Part shown: piece by piece, positions 54,543 through 62,626 of the stretch
How the letters are laid out: the number at the start of each line of letters is the position of its first letter
Numbering within the stretch: the first letter of the stretch is position 1
NCBI RefSeq assembly: GCF_002514725.1
Contig: NZ_NTLB01000005.1
Span: 186,001 to 250,000 of the forward strand
From: Mangrovitalea sediminis
GTDB lineage: Bacteria > Pseudomonadota > Gammaproteobacteria > Pseudomonadales > Oleiphilaceae
Reading direction: 5' to 3'
Length of the DNA stretch: 64,000 nt
The notes under the pieces: model-generated
Database searches by the model: none
Told to the model about the DNA's origin: nothing
The model's input: the letters and a program-made list of their open reading frames with translations, nothing else
Made by a program: the position numbers and the translations under genes

Positions 54543-55886
54543 TTGAGTAAGCTTGCCCTTTTATTTTTGGGTATCTTTGGTGTAGGTATTATTGGCGCAT
54601 TATTTTATGACAGTTCTCTGTCATTTTTACTCTATCAGTTAGTATATTTCCTGGACCCTAAAGAGCGCTGGTGGGGGCATCAACTTCCAGATATAAGTTA
54701 TTCTTTTATATCATCTATATTGATGCTTTTGGTTTTAGCTTTTAATTATCAAAAACTTTCAAAGTTCAACCCTTGGAAGGGGCATCCAGCACTGATCTGG
54801 CTGGCGGCGCTTTTGATGTGTTACTATTTGGCATACTTCTGGGCTGTTGATATGTATATGCAGCAGCGTTTCACCTACGACTTCATGAAGCTTGTCGTAG
54901 TTGTTTTTGCAGCATATAAGTTGATAAATACAAAAAAGTCTTTGGATTGGTCTTTATGGGCATACATCATCGGCTGCACTTACATTGGTTATTTGGCGAC
55001 CAGTACTGGGCGTAACGCTGGAGATCGTGTTGAGGGTATAGCACTTCCGTCGACGGGGGGGGATGTGAATCCAGTCGCTGCGGCCTTGGTACCCGCAGGT
55101 GTATTGCTTCTATATTTTGCGTGGATGGGAAATAAAAAAATTAAGGTACTATGCATTTTTTGCGGCGCTCTTATTGCGAATGGTTTAGTACTCTTCAATA
55201 GTCGCGGTGCTTTTTTAGGCGCTTCAGTAAGTACATCTATTTACCTTCTTTACATGATTTTTTCTCGGCATCGCCAGCCAGGGCAGAGAGGAGTTGCCAT
55301 ATTCATCATTGCTTTGGGGATCGGTGGCTTCTTCTATGTGGCCGATAACCTGTTTTGGCAGCGAATGTCTACTATCGATAATGCTCATGACAAAGATAGT
55401 GGGCGAGGGAGAATTCAGTTTTGGTTCGCTGCTCTCAAAATGATGAAGGATCATCCTTTGGGGTTGGGTATTTATGGATTTAACGTTCTGTCCTCACACT
55501 ATTTAACTGATGAACAGCGTGGCGGTGTTCATTATAGAGCGGTCCACTCGCTTTGGTTTCAGGGACTCACTGAAGTAGGGTGGCATGGGATGATCATATT
55601 TCTGTCTATGCTGTTCACTTTGTATAGGCTATCTAGAAGAGCTCGTAGGGCAATACTTGCGGAAAAGGACTATGCAGCTTTCTTCAAACTGTTGGCCTTA
55701 GAATGTGGGCTCATCGGATATTTGGTTACAAGTACTTTTATCAATCAGTTTAGAGCAGAAATATTATATTGGTTCGTATTGTTAGTGGCGGCTGGTACGA
55801 ATATATATTATCTGAGGCCTGAATTAGAAAGGCAGCAAGAGGCAAAAGTGTCTAAGCGCGTTCTACGTAATAAGGTAAAAACATGA
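54543..55886 (+). CDS. O-antigen ligase-like polymerase of the XrtA locus
   Basis: 447 aa integral membrane protein with about ten helices and a Wzy_C/O-antigen ligase region at about 190-380 (LFNSRGAFLGASVSTSIYLL, DKDSGRGRIQFWFAALKMMK and DHPLGLGIYGFN). TTG start at 54543 with GGGGAG upstream. The gene is more A+T-rich than its neighbours, suggesting separate origin. Probably polymerises or ligates the polysaccharide repeat units. Confidence 0.88.
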   Translation: MSKLALLFLGIFGVGIIGALFYDSSLSFLLYQLVYFLDPKERWWGHQLPDISYSFISSILMLLVLAFNYQKLSKFNPWKGHPALIWLAALLMCYYLAYFWAVDMYMQQRFTYDFMKLVVVVFAAYKLINTKKSLDWSLWAYIIGCTYIGYLATSTGRNAGDRVEGIALPSTGGDVNPVAAALVPAGVLLLYFAWMGNKKIKVLCIFCGALIANGLVLFNSRGAFLGASVSTSIYLLYMIFSRHRQPGQRGVAIFIIALGIGGFFYVADNLFWQRMSTIDNAHDKDSGRGRIQFWFAALKMMKDHPLGLGIYGFNVLSSHYLTDEQRGGVHYRAVHSLWFQGLTEVGWHGMIIFLSMLFTLYRLSRRARRAILAEKDYAAFFKLLALECGLIGYLVTSTFINQFRAEILYWFVLLVAAGTNIYYLRPELERQQEAKVSKRVLRNKVKT

Positions 55887-57052
55887 GCCAGGTCCGTGTA
55901 CTTCAATTTATCACGCCTGCTGGATTTTATGGTGCGGAGCGCTGGATTTTAGCCCTGGCAAATAATGTCGATTACGATCAGGTCGTTTGCGATTTAGCTG
56001 TTAGTGACGAAGGAGGAAGTCAGGATCTCTCGGTGCTCGACTATTTCCCGAGTGAGGCTGGGAAAATCCATAAATTGCCCATGCGAGGCCGTTTTGATTG
56101 GCGTGTCGTTCGTGAGCTTTGCCGAATTATCGGCGAAAGACGCATCGACGTAATCCATACGCACGGCTATAAATCCGATATTCTCGGTGTTATTGCGGCC
56201 AAACGCATGGGTATTGCCTGCGTCAGTACGCCTCATGGATTCCCAAACAACATGAACTTCAAGCTGGCGACATTCGTTCGTATGGGTACCTTTGCGCTGC
56301 GATATTTCGATACGGTTGCGCCGCTCTCCGATGAACTGGTCGCCGATATGCGCCGTATCCATGTGCCGGTTAAGAAGACACGGTTCATCCGCAATGGTGT
56401 AGACCTCAAAGAAATTGATCAGGCGATGGCTGACATTAAGCACGTCGACCGGGGTAGCGAGTGGAAACAGCAAACGACCTTCACCATTGGATTCATCGGT
56501 CAGATGATTGATCGTAAGGGGGTCCCCGAGCTGCTGGCTGTCTTTGATCGACTTTATGAAAAATACCCACATCTACGTTTGGTATTGGTGGGTGATGGCG
56601 ACAAGCGACTGGAACTTGAAGCGCAGGCCGCAAACCTGGCCAGCCGTGATGCGATTAATTTTCTTGGCTTTCGGATTGACCGCCTGGAGTTACTGTCGCA
56701 GTTCGATTTGTTCGTGATGACGTCTTCTCTCGAGGGCATTCCCCGCTGCATGATGGAAGCAATGTCCGTCGGCGTACCCGTGGTGGGTTACGATATTCCC
56801 GGCGTTGATCAGTTGATTGAACACGATGTCACAGGCCTGCTGGCGCCGCTGGGAGATCGTGACGCGCTTGCCTCCTGCTGCGAACGCGTCATTAATAACC
56901 CCTTAAGCGCTAAAGCATGGACCTCTGCGGCGCGGGAAAAGATCGACCGTGAATATTCCGCCGCCCGCATGGCGCGTGAATATGAGGCGCTTTTCCGTGA
57001 ACTCAGGGATCATCGCAGGTTAGCGGCACAGCCGGACAGGAGGCCTGGTTGA
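55883..57052 (+). CDS. Family-4 glycosyltransferase
   Basis: 389 aa GT-B fold retaining transferase. GFYGAERWILALANNVDYD (about 12-31) and IDVIHTHGYKSDILGVIAAK in the N-terminal half; TIGFIGQMIDRKGVPELLAV, RLVLVGDGDKRLELE, and the donor-binding SSLEGIPRCMMEAMSVGVPVV (EX7E) in the C-terminal half. Overlaps the O-ligase gene by 4 bp and is followed 2 bp later by the amidotransferase. Confidence 0.93.
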   Translation: MSQVRVLQFITPAGFYGAERWILALANNVDYDQVVCDLAVSDEGGSQDLSVLDYFPSEAGKIHKLPMRGRFDWRVVRELCRIIGERRIDVIHTHGYKSDILGVIAAKRMGIACVSTPHGFPNNMNFKLATFVRMGTFALRYFDTVAPLSDELVADMRRIHVPVKKTRFIRNGVDLKEIDQAMADIKHVDRGSEWKQQTTFTIGFIGQMIDRKGVPELLAVFDRLYEKYPHLRLVLVGDGDKRLELEAQAANLASRDAINFLGFRIDRLELLSQFDLFVMTSSLEGIPRCMMEAMSVGVPVVGYDIPGVDQLIEHDVTGLLAPLGDRDALASCCERVINNPLSAKAWTSAAREKIDREYSAARMAREYEALFRELRDHRRLAAQPDRRPG

Positions 57053-57053
57053 A

Positions 57054-58955
57054 ATGTGCGGTATCGCCGGTTTTCTGCGTAACCCCGACACGCCCGATAG
57101 AGAGCATCATCGGCGATGGCTCGAGCAAATGGGCCTGGCCATAATTCATCGCGGCCCGGATGCCGGTGGCGTGTATCTTGACGATCATGTGGGTCTTTCC
57201 CACCGGCGGCTCAGTATTCTCGACCTCAGCGAGGCAGGTACCCAGCCAATGGCGTCCGCGTCCGGGCGGCACCTGATTGCGTTCAACGGCGAGATATACA
57301 ATTTCCAAGTGCTGCGACGGGAGCTCGAGGCGCAAGGCCACCAATTTCGTACACAGACGGATACGGAAGTCTTTGTCACGCTGTTCGAGTTGGAGGGTAT
57401 CGATTGCCTGCAAAAGCTGAACGGAATGTTTGCCGCGGCTATTTGGGATACCCAGCGTCAGCGTCTCTTCCTGGTGCGGGATCGCCTGGGCAAGAAGCCG
57501 CTCTACTACTACCACAACAACGGCCAGTTTGCGTTCGCATCGGAAATCAAGGCGCTACACGAGGTCCCTTTCGTCAAAACCACCATCCGATATGATGCGA
57601 TCAAGGATTTTTTCTTTTACCAATATATTCCAGACCCGAAGTCTATTTATCGGGAAGTGCACAAACTTCCTCCTGGCCATTGGTTAACCATCGAAGGTTC
57701 GACCGTTAAAAGCGGCGCATACTGGGATATCAGCTTTGGCAAGGTTCACCCGGGATCAGAACAGCAATTTGCCGAAGGATTGAGAGAGAAACTCCACGAA
57801 GCGGTTCGGCTAAGAATGATCAGTGATGTACCGCTCGGTGCTTTCCTGAGTGGTGGTGTCGATTCGAGTGCGGTGGTGGCATTGATGGCAGGCGAGTCAG
57901 CGACCCCGGTAACGACTTGCGCTATCGGCTTCGACTCCAAGCGGTATGATGAAGTCCACTATGCACGGCAGGTCGCGGACCTTTTTCATACCGACCACCA
58001 TGAATTCACGGTGCGAGCCTCTGTTGCGGATAACCTGCGAGGGATCGCCCGTTTTTTTGACGAACCCTTTGCCGATCCCTCATTCGTCCCGACGTATTTT
58101 GTGTCTCAACTGGCGCGACAGAAGGTAACGGTAGCGTTAGCCGGCGATGGCGGGGACGAGAACTTTGCCGGTTATACGAAATACCATACCGATGCTGTCG
58201 AAAACCGGCTGCGTAAACTATTTCCATCCGCATTGCGGCAGCACGTCTTCCCGCCGCTTGCCGCGATGCTGAATCATTTCCCTTTCCGGCAGGCGCGTCG
58301 TGCCACCTCACTCTTGAATACCCTGGCTCTGGATCCGGCGACTGCATTTTATGTTAGTAATCGCTTTTGCAGCCCCCTGGTGTGGCAGCGTATTGCGAAG
58401 GGTAGATTGGCCCGGGAAACCCAAGACTATGACCCCGCCGACATCACTCGTGGTCATTATCATCACGCGGATACGGACGACCACCTGTCGCGCATCCTTT
58501 ATACCGACTTCAAAACCTACCTACCCGGCGATGTGATGGTAAAGGTCGACCGCATGAGTATGGCGAACTCCCTCGAAACACGGGCGCCGCTCCTCGATTA
58601 TCGCGTCGTCGAGTATGTCGCTTCGGTGCCCTCTTCGCTGAAGCTCCTTGGTGCGGAGAAGAAATATATTCTTAAGAAGGCGTTTGAGGGTGACCTCCCT
58701 AAAGATATTCTTTACCGCAAAAAGATGGGGTTTTCCGTGCCGCTTGCCGACTGGCTTCGCAACGAAATTCGTTCAATCGCAGAATCTTTGTTGACGGCGC
58801 AGAATGGGGGACTATCGCTCTTTTTTGAGATGGATGCGGTAAGAGATCTTTGGAGTATTCACTTGTCCGGTAGCGACCGCCATACACAAGAGCTATGGAC
58901 CTTACTTGCCTTTGCTCTTTGGTGGGGACCTTATGGAGAAAAGGCCAAATTATAG
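57054..58955 (+). CDS. XrtA-type asparagine synthase-like amidotransferase
   Basis: 633 aa class II glutamine amidotransferase. Cys2 nucleophile in MCGIAGFLRN, HRGPDAGGVYLDDHVGLSHR and FNGEIYNFQVL in the glutaminase domain (about 1-215). The synthetase domain has the PP-loop LGAFLSGGVDSSAVVALM (about 260-277) and DGGDENFAGYTKY (about 360-372). Members in XrtA loci are thought to amidate uronic acids in the polysaccharide rather than make asparagine; this is inference. Confidence 0.94.
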   Translation: MCGIAGFLRNPDTPDREHHRRWLEQMGLAIIHRGPDAGGVYLDDHVGLSHRRLSILDLSEAGTQPMASASGRHLIAFNGEIYNFQVLRRELEAQGHQFRTQTDTEVFVTLFELEGIDCLQKLNGMFAAAIWDTQRQRLFLVRDRLGKKPLYYYHNNGQFAFASEIKALHEVPFVKTTIRYDAIKDFFFYQYIPDPKSIYREVHKLPPGHWLTIEGSTVKSGAYWDISFGKVHPGSEQQFAEGLREKLHEAVRLRMISDVPLGAFLSGGVDSSAVVALMAGESATPVTTCAIGFDSKRYDEVHYARQVADLFHTDHHEFTVRASVADNLRGIARFFDEPFADPSFVPTYFVSQLARQKVTVALAGDGGDENFAGYTKYHTDAVENRLRKLFPSALRQHVFPPLAAMLNHFPFRQARRATSLLNTLALDPATAFYVSNRFCSPLVWQRIAKGRLARETQDYDPADITRGHYHHADTDDHLSRILYTDFKTYLPGDVMVKVDRMSMANSLETRAPLLDYRVVEYVASVPSSLKLLGAEKKYILKKAFEGDLPKDILYRKKMGFSVPLADWLRNEIRSIAESLLTAQNGGLSLFFEMDAVRDLWSIHLSGSDRHTQELWTLLAFALWWGPYGEKAKL

Positions 58956-59005
58956 TAATTCTCATCTAGGGCGGCCTCGCCTCTCATATTCGGTTGATAC
59001 TTTTG

Positions 59006-60109
59006 ATGCTAAATATACTACATATAACTTTCAATATGGGGATTGGTGGCACCGAACAGGTGATTCGTCAGTTGGTGACGTGCCTACCTAATAATAAATA
59101 CAGGAACCGCATTGTTTGTATTGATGGAATTATCGGGCCGATTGGGGAAGCTCTATCTGCAGAGGGTATATCCGTAGAGGCTATGCGCAGAAAGCCCGGA
59201 TTGGATTTGGGCTTAGTAATGGCGCTTAAAAGACTCATTCGTCATCATAATATCGATATCGTCCATTGCCATCAGTATACGCCATTTGTTTACGGTTGGT
59301 TGGCTACTATAGGCCGTAAAACTAAAGTTGTTTTTACGGAGCATGGACGTTTTTATCCAGATCGCTATCGATATAAAGCGGCACTTGTTAATCCTATTAT
59401 GGCGCTTTCTAGTGATGCTGTTGTTGCGATTTCTGTCGCGACTCGCGAGGCATTGTCAAAATATGAATTCATCCCGAAAGCTAAGGTTCGAGTTATATAT
59501 AACGGCATTCAGGCATTAAAAAGCTCACCAGAGAAGACAGCGGAGGTTAGATATAAGCTGGGGATACCCCAGGATGCATATGTTATTGGAACCGTCGCGA
59601 GATTGGACCCGGTAAAAAATCAGGAAATGATGCTCAACGCATTTGCTCAGATTATTGAGGATATACCCAATAGTTGGCTTCTAATGGTTGGTGATGGACC
59701 TGATCGCAAAAAGTTGGAAGCATTGTCGTCTACCTTGGGTGTGTCTGATAGGGTAATTTTTACTGGGTTCATAAGTTTACCTAAGGACTATCTGGCGTCA
59801 ATGGACTTGTTTCTGCTGTCCTCTCACACCGAAGGCACGTCAATGACTCTATTAGAATCATTAAGCTTAGAAATTCCTTCGGTAGTGACAAACGTTGGGG
59901 GTAATCCAGAGATCGTGACACATCTTGAAACGGGAATGCTCGTAGAGAGCGATGATGCAGCGGCGTTTGCGGATGCAATCAAGGAATTGAATTCAAATAC
60001 AAATCTTTATGAAACAATGAAAATAAATTGCAGGATTGTATTTAAAGAGCGCTTTTCTGTAGATAAGATGATAAGTCAGTATGATGATTTGTATGGCGAA
60101 TTTTGTTAG
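59006..60109 (+). CDS. Family-4 glycosyltransferase (XrtA-type Stp2-like)
   Basis: 367 aa from ATG 59006; TTG 58994 is in frame. GT-B fold: NMGIGGTEQVIRQLVTCLP at the N-terminus, IDIVHCHQYTPFVYGWLATI, FTEHGRFYPDRYRYKAALVN, VIGTVARLDPVKNQEMMLNA, SHTEGTSMTLLESLSLEIPS (EX7E). It is distinctly more A+T-rich than the preceding genes, marking the start of a foreign-looking block. Last plus-strand gene. Confidence 0.92.
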   Translation: MLNILHITFNMGIGGTEQVIRQLVTCLPNNKYRNRIVCIDGIIGPIGEALSAEGISVEAMRRKPGLDLGLVMALKRLIRHHNIDIVHCHQYTPFVYGWLATIGRKTKVVFTEHGRFYPDRYRYKAALVNPIMALSSDAVVAISVATREALSKYEFIPKAKVRVIYNGIQALKSSPEKTAEVRYKLGIPQDAYVIGTVARLDPVKNQEMMLNAFAQIIEDIPNSWLLMVGDGPDRKKLEALSSTLGVSDRVIFTGFISLPKDYLASMDLFLLSSHTEGTSMTLLESLSLEIPSVVTNVGGNPEIVTHLETGMLVESDDAAAFADAIKELNSNTNLYETMKINCRIVFKERFSVDKMISQYDDLYGEFC

Positions 60110-60155
60110 ATATTTAATTGTTGGTTGATATTTGTTAATTGGTTATATTTTTATT

Positions 60156-61103
60156 TTAATTTATGGTCTTTTTTATGGCGGATTTTGTTATATAAAATAA
60201 AGACACTGGGTCAGCTATTGTCAGTTGCAGAAAGCTTGCAAGGCCACCTCGTCTCAGGCGATGTAAAATATTCCAAGAAATATTTTTACGTGCTAGATGG
60301 AGCCTGCTCTTCATTAGCTCGCATGACTTTCTATGTTCGCTAAATTCCGATAGGAATTTCTTTCGGAAAAGGATTTCATCTTTTAGTCGTAGGAAGTCCT
60401 TTTTTGTTCCAAAGCTTTGGTCAGAATATATGCTTACTCCCTTTCCATAAATTACGCCGACACCGGTTGAATATACGGCTTTTTTTGCCACTGCTGCCAT
60501 TTTAAGCCACAAAAATTGATCTTCGCCAAATCTGCAGAATTGAGTCGGAAACAAAAGATCTTTGAATGGCTGGTGTCTAAAAACAACTGTAGATGTCGTT
60601 ACATAACCTTTAATTATTGTTTCCTGAAACTCCTCATGGTTTATCGTTAAAAAACCTGGAGCGGAGCCTTCTGAGTGTTTAGCGCTAGTTATAAAGTCAT
60701 GTTTGTTGAAAAGGCTTATTTCTTCATCTTCCACAATGCGGTCACAGAAATAAAAATCAAAATTTGATCCTAGGGCAGCAATCGCTCTCTTTAAATGGTC
60801 TTGAGTCCAATAATCATCAGAATCCAAAAAAGCAACGAAAGAAATATCGCTATGGATGCTCTTTAGTGCCTTGTTACGAGCAAATGCAGGGCCTGCGTTA
60901 GATTGCTTCAAAATTTCGACAGAGATGTTCTTGGGTGGAGTTACACCCTGCAAAGCTTTATCCGCAGGAAAAGGACTTTCGTCGTCAACGATGATAACTT
61001 TAATGTCACTTTCAATTGTTTGGCTAAATATAGAATTAATGCATCGGCTGAGGAGAAAGCCATCGTTCTGATAGTAGGGAATTACTACTGCTATTGGCTT
61101 CAT
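60156..61103 (-). CDS. Family-2 glycosyltransferase
   Basis: 315 aa GT-A transferase. VVIPYYQNDGFLLSRCINSI (about 6-25), VDDESPFPADKALQ, NAGPAFARNKALKSIHSDIS, and AFLDSDDYWTQDHLKRAI (DxD, about 90-110). C-terminal half is basic. A+T-rich. Convergent with the plus-strand glycosyltransferase with a 46-bp gap. Acts on the same or a second polysaccharide; donor unknown. Confidence 0.9.
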   Translation of the reverse strand: MKPIAVVIPYYQNDGFLLSRCINSIFSQTIESDIKVIIVDDESPFPADKALQGVTPPKNISVEILKQSNAGPAFARNKALKSIHSDISFVAFLDSDDYWTQDHLKRAIAALGSNFDFYFCDRIVEDEEISLFNKHDFITSAKHSEGSAPGFLTINHEEFQETIIKGYVTTSTVVFRHQPFKDLLFPTQFCRFGEDQFLWLKMAAVAKKAVYSTGVGVIYGKGVSIYSDQSFGTKKDFLRLKDEILFRKKFLSEFSEHRKSCELMKSRLHLARKNISWNILHRLRRGGLASFLQLTIADPVSLFYITKSAIKKTIN

Positions 61104-61137
61104 TTTATTAACTCTTCCACTATAAAGTGAAGTATTT

Positions 61138-62601
61138 TTAATTTTTATCTTTTTGCTTTTTAAATTTCGACATAATTTTATTTATTATGTCTTTGATCTC
61201 ATGGGATATTGCATGTCTTGTTAGTGTGGCTGCAGATAGCCAGAATATAGGCATTATTAGTGCGACGATTGATATCGTAAGGTAGGGGTTTAGACTAAAA
61301 TGATCTATGGCCCTTTTAAGTATCTCGGAAAAAATAAGGCAAATTATTGTAAGATTTAAGCTCGGGATTATCGATTTAATGAATATTTTGGCGCTGAAAT
61401 TGGTAGCCATTTTCAGAATTAAAGTTGTTATCATTAAGCTAAAAAGCGACGTTAGTAGGTACGAGTACGCGAGCCCTATGAGTGAGTAGCGGAAATAAAG
61501 GACTAAAGATATGATGAAAGCCAAAAAAATAAGAGCATCTTTTATAATGAGAAAGTGCTCTTTGGAAGATGCTACGATATATTGATTGGAATATAAATGA
61601 GCTTCTTTGATGATAACGGATATGGCGATGATTGCGGCAAGTGGTGCAGCTTCGATCCATTGATTTCCAAAAAGCACGATAATGGCCGGCTTAGCAAACA
61701 CTGACACGACAGCGAGAACCGGCCATATGAGAGCTGTGGAAAAAACCGAAGCCTTCCTATAGGCAAGCTCCATCGCTGCCGGTGATTGATTGTTTTTTGA
61801 AAGGTAAGGTAACGAAATTGGAGTCGTACCGGAAGATACTGCTTCGTTGACAAACTCGACGAACCCTAAACCTTTTGAAAAGATCCCAACTTGGGCAGTC
61901 GTTCCAAAACGTCCAATTAGTAGGTCTGGAAATGTAAACTGGGCCTTTCTTAGAAGTCCTGATGTAGAACTATATAGGCCGAGCTTAATTATTTTGGATG
62001 AGTTGTGGAAGTTGGGTATTACTGGAGTTCCCTTATGAGTATTAAATCGAATTCCAAAAAAATATATAATTTCTCTGGATAAGAATCCAAGTGCAAGAGA
62101 GTAGAATGAAAAGCCATATAATATTAAGAGTATAGTTATAGTTATGCTGATAATGGATGAGGCAATATTTATCCTCAATAATATATTGAATTTTAGCTTT
62201 CTGGTTAGTAATGCTTGGTAAACACTGGTGTAAGGCGATAGGATGAAGGTTGCGGCCAAGATTTTTATGATATTCCCAACGTCGCGGTTTGCAAAAAAAT
62301 CAGCAATAATTGTTGATGAAAAGAAAAGTATAAAACCTATAAGCCAGGATAATATAATAGAAACACCTAACGAAGATCGTATCTTGTTGGTATCTATATT
62401 TTTCTCTCGTATTATATAAAGATTTGCGCCCATTAGTTTGATTTCAGATAGCCATACAATTAATGAACTGGCTATAGCGTAAGTACCTACTTCGCTCGGC
62501 GTAAGCAGGCGAGCGACGATGACGCTCGATGCTATGGCTAGAACCTTCAACGAGTAGCTGTTTAGAATAGAGTGTAGAAGCGCTTTGCGTATCTCGCTCA
62601 T
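61138..62601 (-). CDS. Wzx-type oligosaccharide flippase
   Basis: 487 aa with about 12-14 membrane helices across the whole length. MATE/RfbX-like: NSYSLKVLAIASSVIVARLL TPSEVGTYAIA at the N-terminus and SSTSGLLRKAQFTFPDLLIG in the middle. Translocates lipid-linked repeat units. Strongly A+T-rich. Encoded between two glycosyltransferases on the minus strand, as in O-antigen or capsule clusters. Confidence 0.9.
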   Translation of the reverse strand: MSEIRKALLHSILNSYSLKVLAIASSVIVARLLTPSEVGTYAIASSLIVWLSEIKLMGANLYIIREKNIDTNKIRSSLGVSIILSWLIGFILFFSSTIIADFFANRDVGNIIKILAATFILSPYTSVYQALLTRKLKFNILLRINIASSIISITITILLILYGFSFYSLALGFLSREIIYFFGIRFNTHKGTPVIPNFHNSSKIIKLGLYSSTSGLLRKAQFTFPDLLIGRFGTTAQVGIFSKGLGFVEFVNEAVSSGTTPISLPYLSKNNQSPAAMELAYRKASVFSTALIWPVLAVVSVFAKPAIIVLFGNQWIEAAPLAAIIAISVIIKEAHLYSNQYIVASSKEHFLIIKDALIFLAFIISLVLYFRYSLIGLAYSYLLTSLFSLMITTLILKMATNFSAKIFIKSIIPSLNLTIICLIFSEILKRAIDHFSLNPYLTISIVALIMPIFWLSAATLTRHAISHEIKDIINKIMSKFKKQKDKN

Positions 62602-62626
62602 AAACTACTTATCCTTCGATGTGAAT

